The notes beneath the pieces were generated by a model. The model ran no database searches and was not told the origin of the DNA. It saw only the letters and a list, made by a program, of their open reading frames with translations. This document shows, piece by piece, positions 1 to 10,140 of a DNA stretch of 64,000 bases. The DNA comes from Dryococelus australis (taxonomy: Eukaryota > Arthropoda > Insecta > Phasmatodea > Phasmatidae): positions 12,006,709 to 12,070,708 of the forward strand of contig CM057003.1 in assembly GCA_029891345.1 (NCBI GenBank). Reading direction: 5' to 3'. Both the position numbers and the translations under genes were made by a program. The stretch's first letter is position 1. The number at the start of each line of letters is the position of its first letter.

Positions 1-231
1 CAACGCGCTACATGTTGGTCGATGTCAAAATTAACCATTCAGAAATGAGAGGGGCAGGAACTTCAACAAATCAGATTACTCGCAGGGAAGACGCTCAAAA
101 CACTGGGCAGGGATTCCTTGTTGTGTACAGTTCCGACCTCCGACCATAACAATCCTTCATCTGCAACATGTCCTCGATCATGGACACAAGGACTGAATGG
201 GTTAAAATTGATGCATCGAGGAGGAGTTTCT

Positions 232-537
232 TTAACCCTTTTCATTTACACATTAATTTGTAATTTCTGGCGTTGCAAAATATAAATTTTTTGATGCGTG
301 CTGTACTTAAACTGGCAAAGAACTTGTTTTGTTATCACAACAAATAATCTGTAGTCTTTTTGTTTGGCGATCAGTGATATGAACCAGCCATAACGTAGCG
401 CAATATCATTGTTTAGGAGTCGGCTACCTGCAGGGGAGATCATTGGGCACTGAGTCTCGCAGAGTACAGTGCCGGTCAAATATAAGTTTCCTGTGCAACA
501 TATTATCTGCTGTCTACACTGAGCTTCAAAGTGTTAG
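232..537 (+). mobile_element. MITE-D copy 1, piggyBac-like non-autonomous element
   Basis: The left end is TTAACCCTTTTC and the right end is a decayed form of AAAGGGTTAA (AAAGTGTTAG). The body is near-identical over about 300 bp to the copy at 31712-32016, including the shared internal stretch GTCGGCTACCTGCAGGGGAG. TTAA targets with CCCTTT-type ends are the signature of the piggyBac superfamily, so this is inferred to be a transposase-less derivative moved in trans. It has no coding capacity. Confidence 0.75.
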
Positions 538-1005
538 CATTGGTTCCCCGTTTAAATTCCATGGCTGCAAGACTCGCAAAGATGTTCAGTGCCGCAGTAA
601 CGTAGTTCTGATTGGTCCAGTCAGAATTAAAATGTCTCTTACGGAGACACGCGGCCAATAGCTAAACGAAACCTGCAGGTGTGCATGTAGGTCATTCAAG
701 TCTAACCTGCATGGAAACATTTCCGCGGAAATTATGTGCCCGTAGTCATAAACAAAACGCTTACACTCCGAACTGGAACCAGTTACATAAATTTAACACG
801 CATGATATTCTAGTCCAATCGGCAGATTTTGTTTACAAAATTCTTACTTCACAGATTTTGTCCTCAAAAATAGCATTTTACTTTTGATCGTGTAGACAAG
901 TAGCAAGGTGATGATTGGGAACGCAGAGACCAACATAACCGATTTTACTGCAGTAGTTGATGTAAATGACTCATATCTAACTGGTCTTGAAATTCCTGAA
1001 AATTA
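538..1005. other. Unassigned low-complexity intergenic DNA
   Basis: No repeat partner elsewhere in the window and no convincing open frame. Mildly AT-rich. Confidence 0.5.
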
Positions 1006-1292
1006 GAGACCCGGAAATTTTGCTTTTCCATCTGAGTACAAGATAGATTTCAAACGCAGGCACGTTTTACTCTCTTTTTCAATTAAATCGCATATTTTTT
1101 TTTAAATTCACACCCTGGGCGGATTCGAACCAGTAACTAACCTGCGAGATAAGTAGGACCAAATCCCGTGCTATCCACTCTAGAATGAAACTGAAGCAAC
1201 AGTCAACTAACAGCCAACTGACGCTCGAGTACACAAATGATTGTGGAGTCTAGCCTCTTGCCAAACGAATCTGCGAAATTTCCCGGTATATA
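1006..1292 (+). mobile_element. MITE-E copy 1
   Basis: Diagnostic stretches shared with the other MITE-E copies are the 5' end around CCGGAAATTTTGC, the segment CAAGATAGATTTCAAACGC, the middle (CCAGTAACTAACCTGCGAGA), the late block GATTGTGGAGTCTAGCC, and a 3' end GCGAAATTTCCC that is inverted relative to the 5' end. The copy is diverged and carries a T-rich patch near 1090-1105. No coding potential. Confidence 0.65.
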
Positions 1293-1734
1293 CTGAAAAC
1301 GGCCATGTTAACCCATGTGTTATAGTGTGTTAACTCAGTTAATTTCTGACGACTAAGTAATCAGTTAGCTACCACTGATTTACAATGAAGCGCCTATAAC
1401 CGGTTTACGTAATTTGGAGCAATTTTGATAGATTCATGTTTAGAGTGTATGGGTTCAGGGAGTTCACTTAGAAGAAAATTAATGACATGTCTCACCATAT
1501 GCAAATAAACATTTGTTTATTTTTGTTGTATCTTTAGTGTTAGTGTAATTGTTGACCTTTTTTTTTTTTCAGCGACGTTACATTTTACCAGTTGTTACAA
1601 ATTTCATAACCTAATTTGTACTGTGCACTGTATCATGATAGTATAAGGATTCAATTATACTTGTATTATAAATTTATATTATGGTAATTATGTTGTAGTA
1701 ATATGATTATAGTTTAGTTCATTTGTTATATCTG

Positions 1735-2021
1735 GGGAACGGAAAATTTCGCGAGTTAATTTTGGGACAAGCGAGACGTCAAACACATGTACAGTGAAGT
1801 TACCTCTGTAATTGGATTACAGTTCATTAGACAAGCTCTAAACGCCTCTGAGCCAATAGCGAACTTGCAAGGAAACAAGTAGCTAATCTCATACTGCCAG
1901 GTCTGAGGTAACACAGGGTCAGCAGCCAATGAACAAACATCTAAGGGTCTAGTGTGCATAGGACTGTGGAGTCTAGCCTACATGTCATTGAACTCACGAA
2001 ATTTTCCTATCCCTAGTTATA
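1735..2021 (+). mobile_element. MITE-E copy 2
   Basis: Best-preserved ends in this part of the window: GGAAAATTTCGCGAGTTAAT at the left and TGAACTCACGAAATTTTCC at the right form an inverted pair. The body includes GCCAATAGCGAACTTGCAAGG, an AGCCAATGAACAAACATC block and GACTGTGGAGTCTAGCC, all shared with the copies at 2497 and 18883 and, in reverse, at 30451 and 40255. Short terminal inverted repeats, about 285 bp and no ORF are typical of a MITE. The superfamily is not assignable by eye. Confidence 0.75.
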
Positions 2022-2496
2022 TCGTTAACACAAAGTAAGGTAAAAAGGAAAATCTGTCAATCGGATTTTCAGAAAAACATTTTTAAACTCAATTCATTTA
2101 CATTTTAGAATTTTATTTAATTTTCTGAAAAGCTAAATGTATGAAATGAGCCCACGGTGAGTAAGCTCGTTTGCTTCCCACATCTAAATCACAGGATTAA
2201 ATTGAGTCAGGGAAATCTTCGTCGCCAGTGGAAGTTAGTACATTACACCGACTCGGGCCACGCACGTTTACCAGTTACTTGTGGTGGGTCAGAGTGAGGC
2301 AAATTTCTCCACGCCACAGGTCGCTGGTGGACTTCGCAGATTAGCCACTCAAGAGATGGAAATGTCTCGGCCCACGCTGGACTTGATAAACTGTTAGTTA
2401 TAATGCACATATTTATAAATCACCATTACACACTTACGGAATGACCTTCTATCAAATCTGTGGGGGTGATTTTCCCGTCGTTCAACAATCAGTACA
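2022..2496. other. Unassigned DNA between two MITE-E copies
   Basis: Nothing recognised. There is a modestly GC-richer patch around 2220-2380 without an open frame or window-internal repeat. Confidence 0.5.
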
Positions 2497-2782
2497 GACC
2501 CGAGAATTTCGCGAGTTATTTTAAGGACATGTTAAACTGTATCCGCATGTACCACGGAGTTTCGCTTCGATTGGACCACAGTTTGTTAGGCACGCCCCGG
2601 ACGACTTTCGACCAATAACGAACCTGTAGGGAAAACGAGAACCGAATCACGTGCTACCTGGCCAGTGATTAAAATGGAGGAACAGCCAACGAACAACTAT
2701 CTGAGGCTCAATTTCACAAAGGATTGTGGAGTCTAGCGTGTTGCTAAATGCATCCGCCATATTCCCGGGTCTGCAGCAATCA
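2497..2782 (+). mobile_element. MITE-E copy 3
   Basis: Ends are CCCGAGAATTTCGCGAGTTA on the left and ATCCGCCATATTCCCGGGTC on the right. The middle carries CGACCAATAACGAACCTGTAGGG and GGATTGTGGAGTCTAGC in the same order as the other copies. It lies about 480 bp downstream of copy 2 in the same orientation. Confidence 0.7.
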
Positions 2783-3510
2783 GTAAAAAATGGAAAGGAA
2801 AAATTTCTTATATATTTAAATAGGAGTACTTAGAGTAGAGAATGGCATCCTCTACAATTACTCATTAAAAAAATGTGTTACTAGAAGTAAAATTTATTTC
2901 GTGGTGATAATAAGGCCTCTGAAAATTCACCGTATTGATCTGATCAGGGCATACAAGAAACAAATTCTATCTCAAATAAAAATAATGTGTTTTCTAAAAT
3001 GCGAAACAGTTTTCCACATTTGCAATGTAGTATCTACCTCATTGTCTTTGTGAATTAATTTTTTTTAGGGGCCATGACTTAAAATACATTAAGTCACGTG
3101 GTTATGAAATGTTTCATTTTGCACCACACAAAAAAAATCAATATAATGACTTCTGACGGGTTTGCAAAAATTGTCTACAGAAAAGTAATTTGGTGAAAAT
3201 TAAATTCCTTTTTGAATTCATGTCCATAGATTCGCTTCACTTTTTGGAGATTTATTTTATAAATACTAAGAGTCGCGAACTTAAGTATAAATTTCTCAAA
3301 TTCAGCAGGAAGGTTCCAAAAGAAAGCAGTAGAAGAAATTTTTAGACATTTACTGTCTTTGAAAATAACCGGGACCATTCATACAATTTTGCACAAATCT
3401 CAGTTGCATGTTTTGTTAGGCGCCTATTCCCAGCGTGGACACCTCAACTCGGAGTTCCGAATCGGCATTGCCTGCAAGTCACTTTTTTTTTGTGCGAATT
3501 TAACTTTTAC
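2783..3510. other. AT-rich unassigned DNA
   Basis: AT-rich with homopolymer runs. No repeat partner seen in the window and no supported gene. Confidence 0.5.
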
Positions 3511-3538
3511 TATATGCTGTTCACGGTAAAGTGAGTGC
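3511..3538. mobile_element. Solitary MITE-A/B terminal inverted repeat
   Basis: TATATGCTGTTCACGGTAAA followed by GTGAGTGCT matches the shared A/B terminus, but no element body follows. A second, complete MITE-B starts 27 bp downstream. It is a remnant of an internally deleted copy or of an adjacent insertion. Confidence 0.6.
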
Positions 3539-3564
3539 TATTGAATAAAACACTGTGAAGACGC

Positions 3565-3714
3565 TATAGGATGTTCACGGTAAAGTGAGCACTTTTTAAG
3601 GCCCTTTCAACAGGCATTAACTACTAATAAATATATTTTATTGCAGTTCCAAAACGAAAAGAAAAATTCAGCAGGGCCTTAAAAAGGGCTCACTTTACCT
3701 TGAATTGCCTATAT
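3565..3714 (+). mobile_element. MITE-B copy 1, internally deleted
   Basis: Left terminus TATAGGATGTTCACGGTAAA and right terminus TTTACCTTGAATTGCCTATA. The body has the family's TTTTTAAGGCCC, TAAATATATTTTATTGCAG and GCAGGGCCTTAAAAAG blocks but lacks about 90 bp of the interior present at 5270-5510. Confidence 0.8.
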
Positions 3715-3715
3715 A

Positions 3716-4080
3716 CAAGTCAGTGCCATACAGCCAACTTCGGTTGGCAGCAAGCAGGGCGCTGTGTGAGAGATAACGGGAACTGAAGATAATGAGGGAA
3801 AACACAGCGGCCCGAGGAACTGCTACTCGCCGATCCCAGAACTAATTACGTGTTGTCGGCCCACGTGCGCGGATTACAAATGGCCGGGTATGAAATATGC
3901 GCGGATGCCGCCGAGTCGAGAACACAGAACAAGTGGCCACGAATTAACGAGCGACATAAATCTCTGGGGAGAAGATGCAGGTTTTTGGCGGGAATCACTA
4001 AAGATTCGCTGGAGCTGGCAGCGAGTATGAAAGCCGCGGATTGTAACAGAATCCGTGTCCGGACAATTTAATGCCCATCA
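3716..4080. other. Low-copy, GC-richer island
   Basis: Not matched elsewhere in the window and compositionally unlike the flanking AT-rich DNA. It has an open frame of 73 codons at 3850-4071 on the + strand with no recognised domain and no visible splice context that would decide it. It includes the E-box-like CCCACGTGCGC near 3860. It could be an exon, a regulatory segment or an unrecognised repeat. Confidence 0.3.
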
Positions 4081-4194
4081 GAATGTCCGATTAGGCGTGG
4101 TCGTCTTGCCGACTCGTAGTTCATTTTTCCGAGCCGGCTTCTCTCCTCCCCCAGCCTCTATGAGGGTTAGTATCATATCGTAAGTCACGTTACC

Positions 4195-4300
4195 TCAGGT
4201 AATGATGTAGACCCGCTAGGGGGCTTGATTTGCTTCGTGACTCGAGAGCTAATTATTTTAGTCCAGTTGCGGGCCAGCCACCTCGCCAGAATAATTCACA
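4195..4300 (+). repeat. Repeat M copy 1
   Basis: The blocks CTTCGTGACTCGAGAGCTAA and GGGCCAGCCACCTCG recur in the same order at 5525-5635 (CTTCGTGACTCGAGAGCAAA and GGTCAGCCACCTCGC). No coding potential, and element type unknown. Confidence 0.55.
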
Positions 4301-4359
4301 GTACAGAAGAAAAACAGCAGCCAGCTAAATAGCGTTTCCGGCCAGCGACATGTAGGGAC

Positions 4360-4575
4360 GGGACCTCGGTGGTACAGTGGTCAGACTACTCGATTCCCGC
4401 CTAGACTAACCGGGTTCGATTCCTGGCGGGGTCGATCTCGGATTTTCGCGTGCGGGGACCGTGCTGGACGACGCCGCTGGTTGGTGGGTTTTCTCGGGGA
4501 TCTACCTTTTCTCCCGCCCTTGCATTCCGGCGCTGCTTCGTACTCACCTCGCTTCAAGCTCATCGGCTATCAAGA
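4360..4575 (+). mobile_element. tRNA-derived SINE, near full length
   Basis: The tRNA-like head has an A-box region (GGTGGTACAGTGGTCAGACT) and a B box (GGGTTCGATTCCTGG). The body follows with GGACGACGCCGCTGGTTGG, TTTTCTCGGGGATCTACC and CATTCCGGCGCTGCT, ending in CATCGGCTATCAAGAC. Internal RNA polymerase III promoters of this form define tRNA-derived SINEs, which are mobilised by a LINE in trans. It abuts repeat L. Open frames across it are fortuitous. Confidence 0.85.
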
Positions 4576-4576
4576 C

Positions 4577-4785
4577 TGGAACGCCGTTCGCCAATCATCA
4601 CCTGGTACCTTCTACTCGGCAGCCGCCGGCCAAGCCGATAGGGAACATTACGCAGCACGCATTAGCCAATGAGACGCGAGGCACATTCCAGAGACTCGCG
4701 CAGCCAATCAGAGAAAGGGTACGCCCACGTCAAAATAACCGCCACGCCATTTTGCCTCTGTGTACTTATCTGCTCGGTGCCCGTA
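4577..4785 (-). repeat. Repeat L copy 1 (CCAAT-rich element)
   Basis: On the reverse strand it matches the copy at 50690-50880: TCTGATTGGCTGCGCGAG, a second ATTGGCT block, then TGATTGGCGAACGGCGTTCC. The + strand end reads GCCATTTTGCCTCTGTGTAC, as at 30325. Each L copy has up to three ATTGG motifs. The SINE directly abuts it, probably an insertion into L. Identity unknown. Confidence 0.6.
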
Positions 4786-5149
4786 GCGTAACTACATTAC
4801 TACCTTTGAAGTGGGCGAAACAATCCTCTATTGGCTTCGCGAGGCTCCGGAAATAGGCCTCATGTGTGACTGGCGACTGTACTCTAACCTCGAATTAGTT
4901 ATATCAGTCACTGAAATAACATTCACTGAATGTCAGTTGGTAAGCTACTGCCGATTGGCAAACTAAGGAAACGAACTGGGAGCAGGTGACTTATGGCAGT
5001 GAGAATCACAAATCATTCAGTGAAATTAAGCCATCATATTAGTTAGCTAATCAGACACTGGTCATCGGTTGCTCAATGTTCACAAATTCCACTGATTTGA
5101 CTTCCTCACTGTTTCAGATCTAGAGTCTGAGTGCTGCCTATCTCAGCAT

Positions 5150-5268
5150 GGTCTGCCGGCTGGCACTGGGTTACAAAGCGCTGATTCGTGAACGGTGTTC
5201 CAAGAATTAGCTGGCGTGTGTAGCTGCAGTTCGCGAAAAAAGAGGCTGTTTCCCCTCTCTATTTTTAT
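5150..5268 (+). repeat. Repeat L copy 2, partial, interrupted by MITE-B
   Basis: CTGCCGGCTGGCA, GCGCTGATTCGTGAACGGTG and GTAGCTGCAGTTCGCG correspond in order to the L copies at 50780 and 33470-33530, followed by GGCTGTTTCCCCTCTC as in the L fragment at 33790. The MITE-B at 5270 abuts it. Confidence 0.55.
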
Positions 5269-5269
5269 G

Positions 5270-5510
5270 TATAGGCTTTTCACGGCAAAGTGAGTACTTT
5301 TTAAGGCCGTCTCAAAAGGCATTAACCCCTAATAAATATATTTTATTGCAGTCTCAGACGTTAACTTTTCAGAATGATGAAATGTATACACTGTGTTTAT
5401 TAATCATATTTCAATGTTTACAACAAAAAGTGGCGGAAAGGTAGAAATTAATAGAAAGGAAAAATTTTACACGGCCTTAAAAAGTGCTCACTTTACCGTG
5501 AATAGCCTAC
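5270..5510 (+). mobile_element. MITE-B copy 2, full length
   Basis: Left end TATAGGCTTTTCACGGCAAA and right end CTCACTTTACCGTGAATAGC. The body has TTTTTAAGGCC, TAAATATATTTTATTGCAGT, AGACGTTAACTTTT, an ACTGTGTTTATTA block, GTGGCGGAAAGG and GGCCTTAAAAAGTGC. About 241 bp with no ORF. It is used here as the MITE-B reference copy. Confidence 0.85.
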
Positions 5511-5524
5511 ACTCTATATTCGGG

Positions 5525-5635
5525 TATTTATTTCCTTCGTGACTCGAGAGCAAATTAGCTGCCCGCCTGCTGGGATAGCACTACCATACTACTTAGCCGA
5601 GTTGCAGGTCAGCCACCTCGCGCCGGAATAGTTTG
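5525..5635 (+). repeat. Repeat M copy 2
   Basis: Direct partner of 4195-4300. It has about 35 extra bases (GCCCGCCTGCTGGGATAGCA region) between the two shared blocks. Confidence 0.55.
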
Positions 5636-5636
5636 T

Positions 5637-6245
5637 TTAAGGTTATTTGAGTATTTTAAAAATCACCCTTTGAATAATGTCACTGTTCTTAGCTGCGTAT
5701 GCTTTGACGGATACACGGAGTGGCATGCCCCCAGTAAAGTTGGCAACGACGGAGAAGACATAGCTCCGTGTCTTATAATCCATCCAAGGCTACTTCACAC
5801 TTTTCTGAAGCCCTGATAAAGTTCTAATTCCAGGATATTCCTCCTACTCGTCCGAACTAAGCTTATTTAAGTCTAGAAAGTTGCATCAACGGACAACGCA
5901 CCGAATCCGTGCGCGTTCAATTGTAATGGTATTTTGTATAGTAACTATTTCTTACTAGGCGCTACCAACACAGTTTTATCACTGTTTTCCTTTATATTAT
6001 TTATAAATTAATTATTATCATTTATAAATAAAAACAGGCCAAACTTTAAATTTAACGAAAATTAAGATACCTATAATTGAGCAGAGGTATAAAACGCTTC
6101 TGATACATGGGATAATTACGAAATAACTAAAAACGTCATACATGGGGTGATTTTTCAAAGGTTTGATTCAAAAAGTGTGAAGAAATCGCGAATTAACTAT
6201 AACATTGAATTAATAGTGTTAAGTATACATTTCAGAATATAGACT
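5637..6245 (+). mobile_element. MITE-A copy, 5' part, split by MITE-C
   Basis: 5637-5773 follows the MITE-A consensus in order: GAGTATTTTAAAAATC, GTCACTGTTCTTAGCTGCGT, GGCATGCCCCCAGTAAAGTTGG and the start of the CTTAACGTCGAATA block. The consensus resumes after the MITE-C at about 6202 (AACATTGAATTAATAGTGTT). The terminal repeat is shortened by about 12 bp and the distal half of the element cannot be followed with confidence beyond about 6245. Confidence 0.6.
5774..6201 (+). mobile_element. MITE-C copy 1, inserted in MITE-A
   Basis: Left end TATAATCCATCCAAGGCTAC and right end GAAATCGCGAATTAACTATA are inverted counterparts. The shared interior includes TTTCTGAAGCCCTGATAAAG, CAGGATATTCCTCCT, GGACAACGCACC, CTTACTAGGCGCTA and TGATACATGGGATAATTA. 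The flanking MITE-A sequence is continuous once the element and one TA are removed, consistent with a TA target duplication. Confidence 0.75.
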
Positions 6246-6507
6246 TTTTTTCATTACATTTTTTATTGCTTGTTAGGGTAATAATAAGAAAATTTGTAAA
6301 AAAATAAAATCCTTGTGGCACCCAGAAGATAGCCTATGCTTGGAAAGCAGGAAATCACCGAATCATAAGGATATCGTGACAAAAAATTATATTTGCTCAT
6401 TTTAAAAAAATCAACATTTTTTATCGCAGAAGGTGCCTGAATGATGTTCCGGTTCATAACGGCAGAAAAAAATACCCGCAGCTAGTGTACTGTGAAATTG
6501 TGTTTCT

Positions 6508-7455
6508 ACACTGTAAAAAATTTCCTTGTAAACTTACTCAACTGTAATGTAAGTTGTTTTAACCTATACATTGCATGGGAACGATACCGCAAATAAGACT
6601 GCAAATGTAGGAAAGTTAAGCATTAGTACAAACGTAGTGAAGCTACCAAGAACGCATGGGAAAATAATTGACCATTCACACTTTCTCATTGTAGTATAGC
6701 CTACACTGGTGTGGTAAATTTACGAATAATTTCTTAGAGTGTAATGTGCGTAGCATCTTGAAAGCACTCTACAGAGCTCGTATGAAGTGTGCATTGTTCC
6801 CGTGGATCAGCACACTTGAAGTGAAGCTAGTGTCATAGTCTCGTGGAAGAACGTGAATTTGAAACACTGTGCAGCGCAGTACAGGCGCCCTGAACGGTGT
6901 TTGATACCAAGATATTAATTATTGTATAGTCGTACCGAACTTTGATCAACTCGTACGCATTTTGCGCGATAGTGATTTCCTCGAATAAAAAATTTATACA
7001 CTTCGTATTTATTGATAATTCGATGCAAAATCCAAAATTTTTCTGTTTTGCCGCAGCCATAAGGCAAATTCTAACTAAGATGTACTCATGAAAAAATTCA
7101 CAATTCAAACGAATGTCGTGGGCTACCTATATGACATATGCACTCTACGAAATATTTGTAAATTTACCATGCCAGTGTATATTTACAGTGACAAAGCACG
7201 TATGTATATTTACAGTGACAAAGCACGTATGGTAAATTATTTTCCCATACATTCATGGTAACGTTCCTACAGTTGCTCAGGAAAGAGTCAAATGTATAGG
7301 GAAGTTCCCAACTTAGTATAGTAGCGATGCTAAACATTCCTATATCTGCAGCTTGATGTGTGGTATTATTACCATACAGTGTATAGGCTAGGTTAAAAAC
7401 TTCCATTACAGTTTAGGAAGTTTGCCAGAAATTTTCTACAGTTTACGCAATCGCC
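6508..7455. mobile_element. Foldback element I with long inverted arms
   Basis: The left arm (about 6508-6760) is the reverse complement of the right arm (about 7130-7455). Example pairs: AACTGTAATGTAAGTTGTTT near 6540 against TTCCATTACAGTTTAGG near 7404, CGCATGGGAAAATAATTGACC near 6652 against GGTAAATTATTTTCCCATAC near 7231, and GGTAAATTTACGAATAATTT against GAAATATTTGTAAATTTACC. The spacer of about 370 bp has no gene-like content. A solo right arm recurs at 57165-57450, so this is a dispersed family. Confidence 0.7.
7177..7230 (+). repeat. 27-bp tandem duplication inside foldback I
   Basis: GTATATTTACAGTGACAAAG plus seven further bases is present twice without a gap. The homologous arm at 57190 and the opposite arm at 6690 have a single copy, so the duplication is local and recent. 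Confidence 0.8.
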
Positions 7456-8065
7456 AAATAACAGTTAATGCAATGTAAAAAATGTTACAAATATGCAAAA
7501 TATATATATTCAAAATTTTTACTTGCAAATGTCCAGTTATTTGGTGATTTTTAATGTGTCACGCTTTATCCCACAGTATTATTTCTTTTATACAACTTAG
7601 TTAGTATTTTTTAATTATGAATGTAGCAAAATGGAAAAATTTTGAATTCTACGCATAATTATTTTTAAAAGAATGTATTCGTGGAAAATGGCGTCACATG
7701 TAATGATTACGAGTTGAACAATGTTTGGTACAAAAATATAAAATAATTAATTTCTTGGTATGCAACACCCTTAAGCAGGGCTTTCAGTCTTTCTGTTTCG
7801 CGTGTACAACAGCATGTAGGTGCGGTGCGGGACCCCGGCCTGCCAAGTCGGTCGCAAGACACGGTCGTCGGTGCGGGAGGTCCCGAGGTCGACGCCGGCC
7901 GGACTTATCGTGATCGCCGCTTAAGGGAACCCGCCCACTTCGGTGACGAAACGCCGCGTGCAGCTGTTTTTGAAAAATTGGCCTGTGTTTTCGGCCGCCA
8001 TATGGCCGCAAAGACCAGCGGGGAAACTTTAGCCCGTGCGCCGAGTGGATTCCGACTTCTCTCTT
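7456..8065. other. Unassigned; AT-rich then a GC-rich island
   Basis: 7456-7780 is AT-rich with nothing recognised. 7810-8065 is abruptly CpG-rich (for example GGTCGACGCCGGCC) and has no partner in the window. Open frames exist on both strands, but none carries a recognised domain. It could be an exon, a CpG-rich regulatory segment, or the 5' flank of the SINE remnant that follows. Confidence 0.35.
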
Positions 8066-8262
8066 CCCTCTCGAGTGTGCGGGTTGTCGCGCGTGGGGAA
8101 CGTGGCGGAAGCTGCCGTTTGCTGGAGGGTTTTCTTGGGGTGCTCCAGCCCTCCACCCCCGCCCTGGCGTTCTGCCACTGCTCCGTATTTATCTAATTTC
8201 GCCCTCACCGGCACATAAGACCCCATTGTTAAGCACCAACTAAAAACACTCAATTAAACTCT
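8066..8262 (+). mobile_element. Old SINE body lacking its tRNA head
   Basis: In order it matches the SINE body: GTGTGCGGG, GGAGGGTTTTCTTGGGG, CCCCCGCCCTGGCGTTCTGC, CACTGCTCCGTATTTATCT, GCCCTCACCGGC and AAGACCCCATTGTTAAG. The A and B boxes are not found upstream, so it is 5'-truncated or very diverged. It carries a 9-bp insertion after CTTGGGG. Confidence 0.6.
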
Positions 8263-9848
8263 AAAGTTTGAGCTATCTTTCAGGTAGAGAACGAGTGGCT
8301 TGCAGTCGAGCACAACATCCGAGTGTACACAGTGCAGAAGTCATTATAAAACTAGTACACGTGGACTACAAACAAAAATGTCAGAAAAGTACGATCTATA
8401 TTGCACGTAAAAGAATAATGCATTTAGTTTGTAACACGACACATTGTCCCCCCCCCCCCTCCCCTTCTTTATGAACACGAAGCCTACAGCTCATTAGCTG
8501 TGACAACGTAACAAGTGATGTGTTAAAGTATAGCAAGCCTCATACAGTTTCTTGTTTGTAGCACCTGAAACCGAAAATTAAAGTTGGCCTTAAAGGGATA
8601 AGTTCTCTGGTAAGGTAAAGCGAAGGAATATGAAAGTAGTGCGTAGATGTGCAGTCATTCGTTAAGTAACGAACAGTAAGTATCTTAAAGAAGTAGACAT
8701 TTTCTTTCAAATTAATATTTTATTTTATTTTATTTTTACAGTGCACTAAAACATGACATTACGAATGTACTGGTTGCAAAACTCTTTAAAATCCTACTCC
8801 AGTTGATGTTTGGCTTGCACCTTAATTGCCCTCCTTTAGTTTTGTTGAACGTGGACCCCAGTGCAGTATGTTCAACCCGTTTGGTTACACACATTCATTT
8901 CTGAGTTCACCTGTTGCGATCACGTAAGTTTTTGGTGTGTGCTGTACTAGTGTTCAGAATTCTTACAGCCTTTGGAAAACGTGCTACGCGCTCGATGACA
9001 TTGGCACTGGCCATTCTTGTCAAAGAAGTGTAGAATTATCCACAGATCAGATTAGCCGCAGGCAAGATTCTCGCTGTGAACAGTAAAGGTCATAAGTAAA
9101 AAGTTTACTGGCTTTAAGTATTCTTAGGAACAGATGTGTCAAATACTCCAAAGTCGTACAGAAGGAGAAAGTCGCTAGACGGTTTCTCCAAGTGCATAAC
9201 TAAGACAAGAAAAATCATCCTTGCAGCTAAAAACACTCAAGATAAAAGTACACTAAAGCTTGGCTAAGGCCTTCTAAGTGGTTACATGAATTCTGACCTC
9301 GCGAAAACACTCTTGAGGTCGACAAGAAGTGACGAAAGCGCGTTTGTGTGCCCAACACTGTACCCGGCTACATCACCAGCGAAATTAACTTCGACCGATG
9401 ATTGAGGACCACAATAACGCGACAGACGTGACGCGACAGAAACGATGCGAACGTTTTTTTTTCTCTCCAACCAAGCAGCTTCGTGACCTTTGTGACGTCA
9501 GCCCGAACAAAAAATACGTGGGCGTGACGAGATTTTCGAGCATACGGTGTATTAGTCCCATCGCGTCGCGACGTCCAAAAATGTTTCACAAGGATGTGTT
9601 GTCTTATATTTTGCTGGGGTTGAGGAGGCGGTATAATTTGCATAAGAAATCTCGTGTTTTGAGTACATGGTCATGTTTTTTACATTTAAATGATACCAAG
9701 AGAAACAAACATTGTGGCGTAACTGCCGGAAACAGTGTGTTACTATATCTTCTCCAACTTTTTAAAAATAATATATTATTTTGTATTTGAATTTCTGCTA
9801 CCGTTGTGTTCACAGCCATGATCTTTTTATCTCGTCAGATTAACCTCA
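8263..9848. other. Unassigned intergenic DNA
   Basis: About 1.6 kb without a supported gene. There is a C12 run at 8448-8459. Sequence at about 8470-8580 (AGCTCATTAGCTGTGACAAC, TTTCTTGTTTGTAGCACCTG) resembles 33860-33950 downstream of an L repeat, so it is probably an old fragment of the same family. The remainder shows no partner in the window. Confidence 0.45.
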
Positions 9849-10116
9849 TGGGGTCGCGATGATGTAGTGGTTAGACTACTCGCCTCACACCAGGGCGAAC
9901 TCGGGTTCATTCCCCGGCCGGGTCACTCCCGGATTTACGTAAGTGGGAATCGTGGCGTACGATGCCGCTGGTCGGCGGGTTTTCTCGGGGATCTCCCGTT
10001 TGCCCTAACATCGCATTCCGGCGATGCTCCATTACCACCTCATTTCACACCTATTGACTCTCAAGACCTCGCTGTTAAGAGCCGCCCAAATCTCTCAACC
10101 CAATTAAACTCATTGA
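9849..10116 (+). mobile_element. tRNA-derived SINE, forward partner of an inverted pair
   Basis: GGGTCGCGATGATGTAGTGG carries the A box and GGGTTCATTCCCCGGC the degenerate B box. The body is complete: ACGATGCCGCTGGTCGGCGG, TTCTCGGGGATCTCCCG, CATTCCGGCGATGCTCC, CTCTCAAGACCTCGCTG, and AGAGCCGCCCAAATCTCT near the 3' end. It lies 24 bp from an opposed copy of the same SINE. Confidence 0.85.
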
Positions 10117-10140
10117 CCCCGGCTCACTATACCCGTGTGG

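Noticed and set aside
1105..1190. Apparent reverse-strand tRNA-like sequence with a GGATTCGAACCAG B-box look-alike
   Set aside because: The segment aligns with the ordinary MITE-E middle (CCAATAACTAACCTGCAAG region in other copies), so the tRNA resemblance is fortuitous.
4461..4856. 131-codon open frame
   Set aside because: It reads through the SINE body and repeat L. SINE-derived frames like this recur at each copy.
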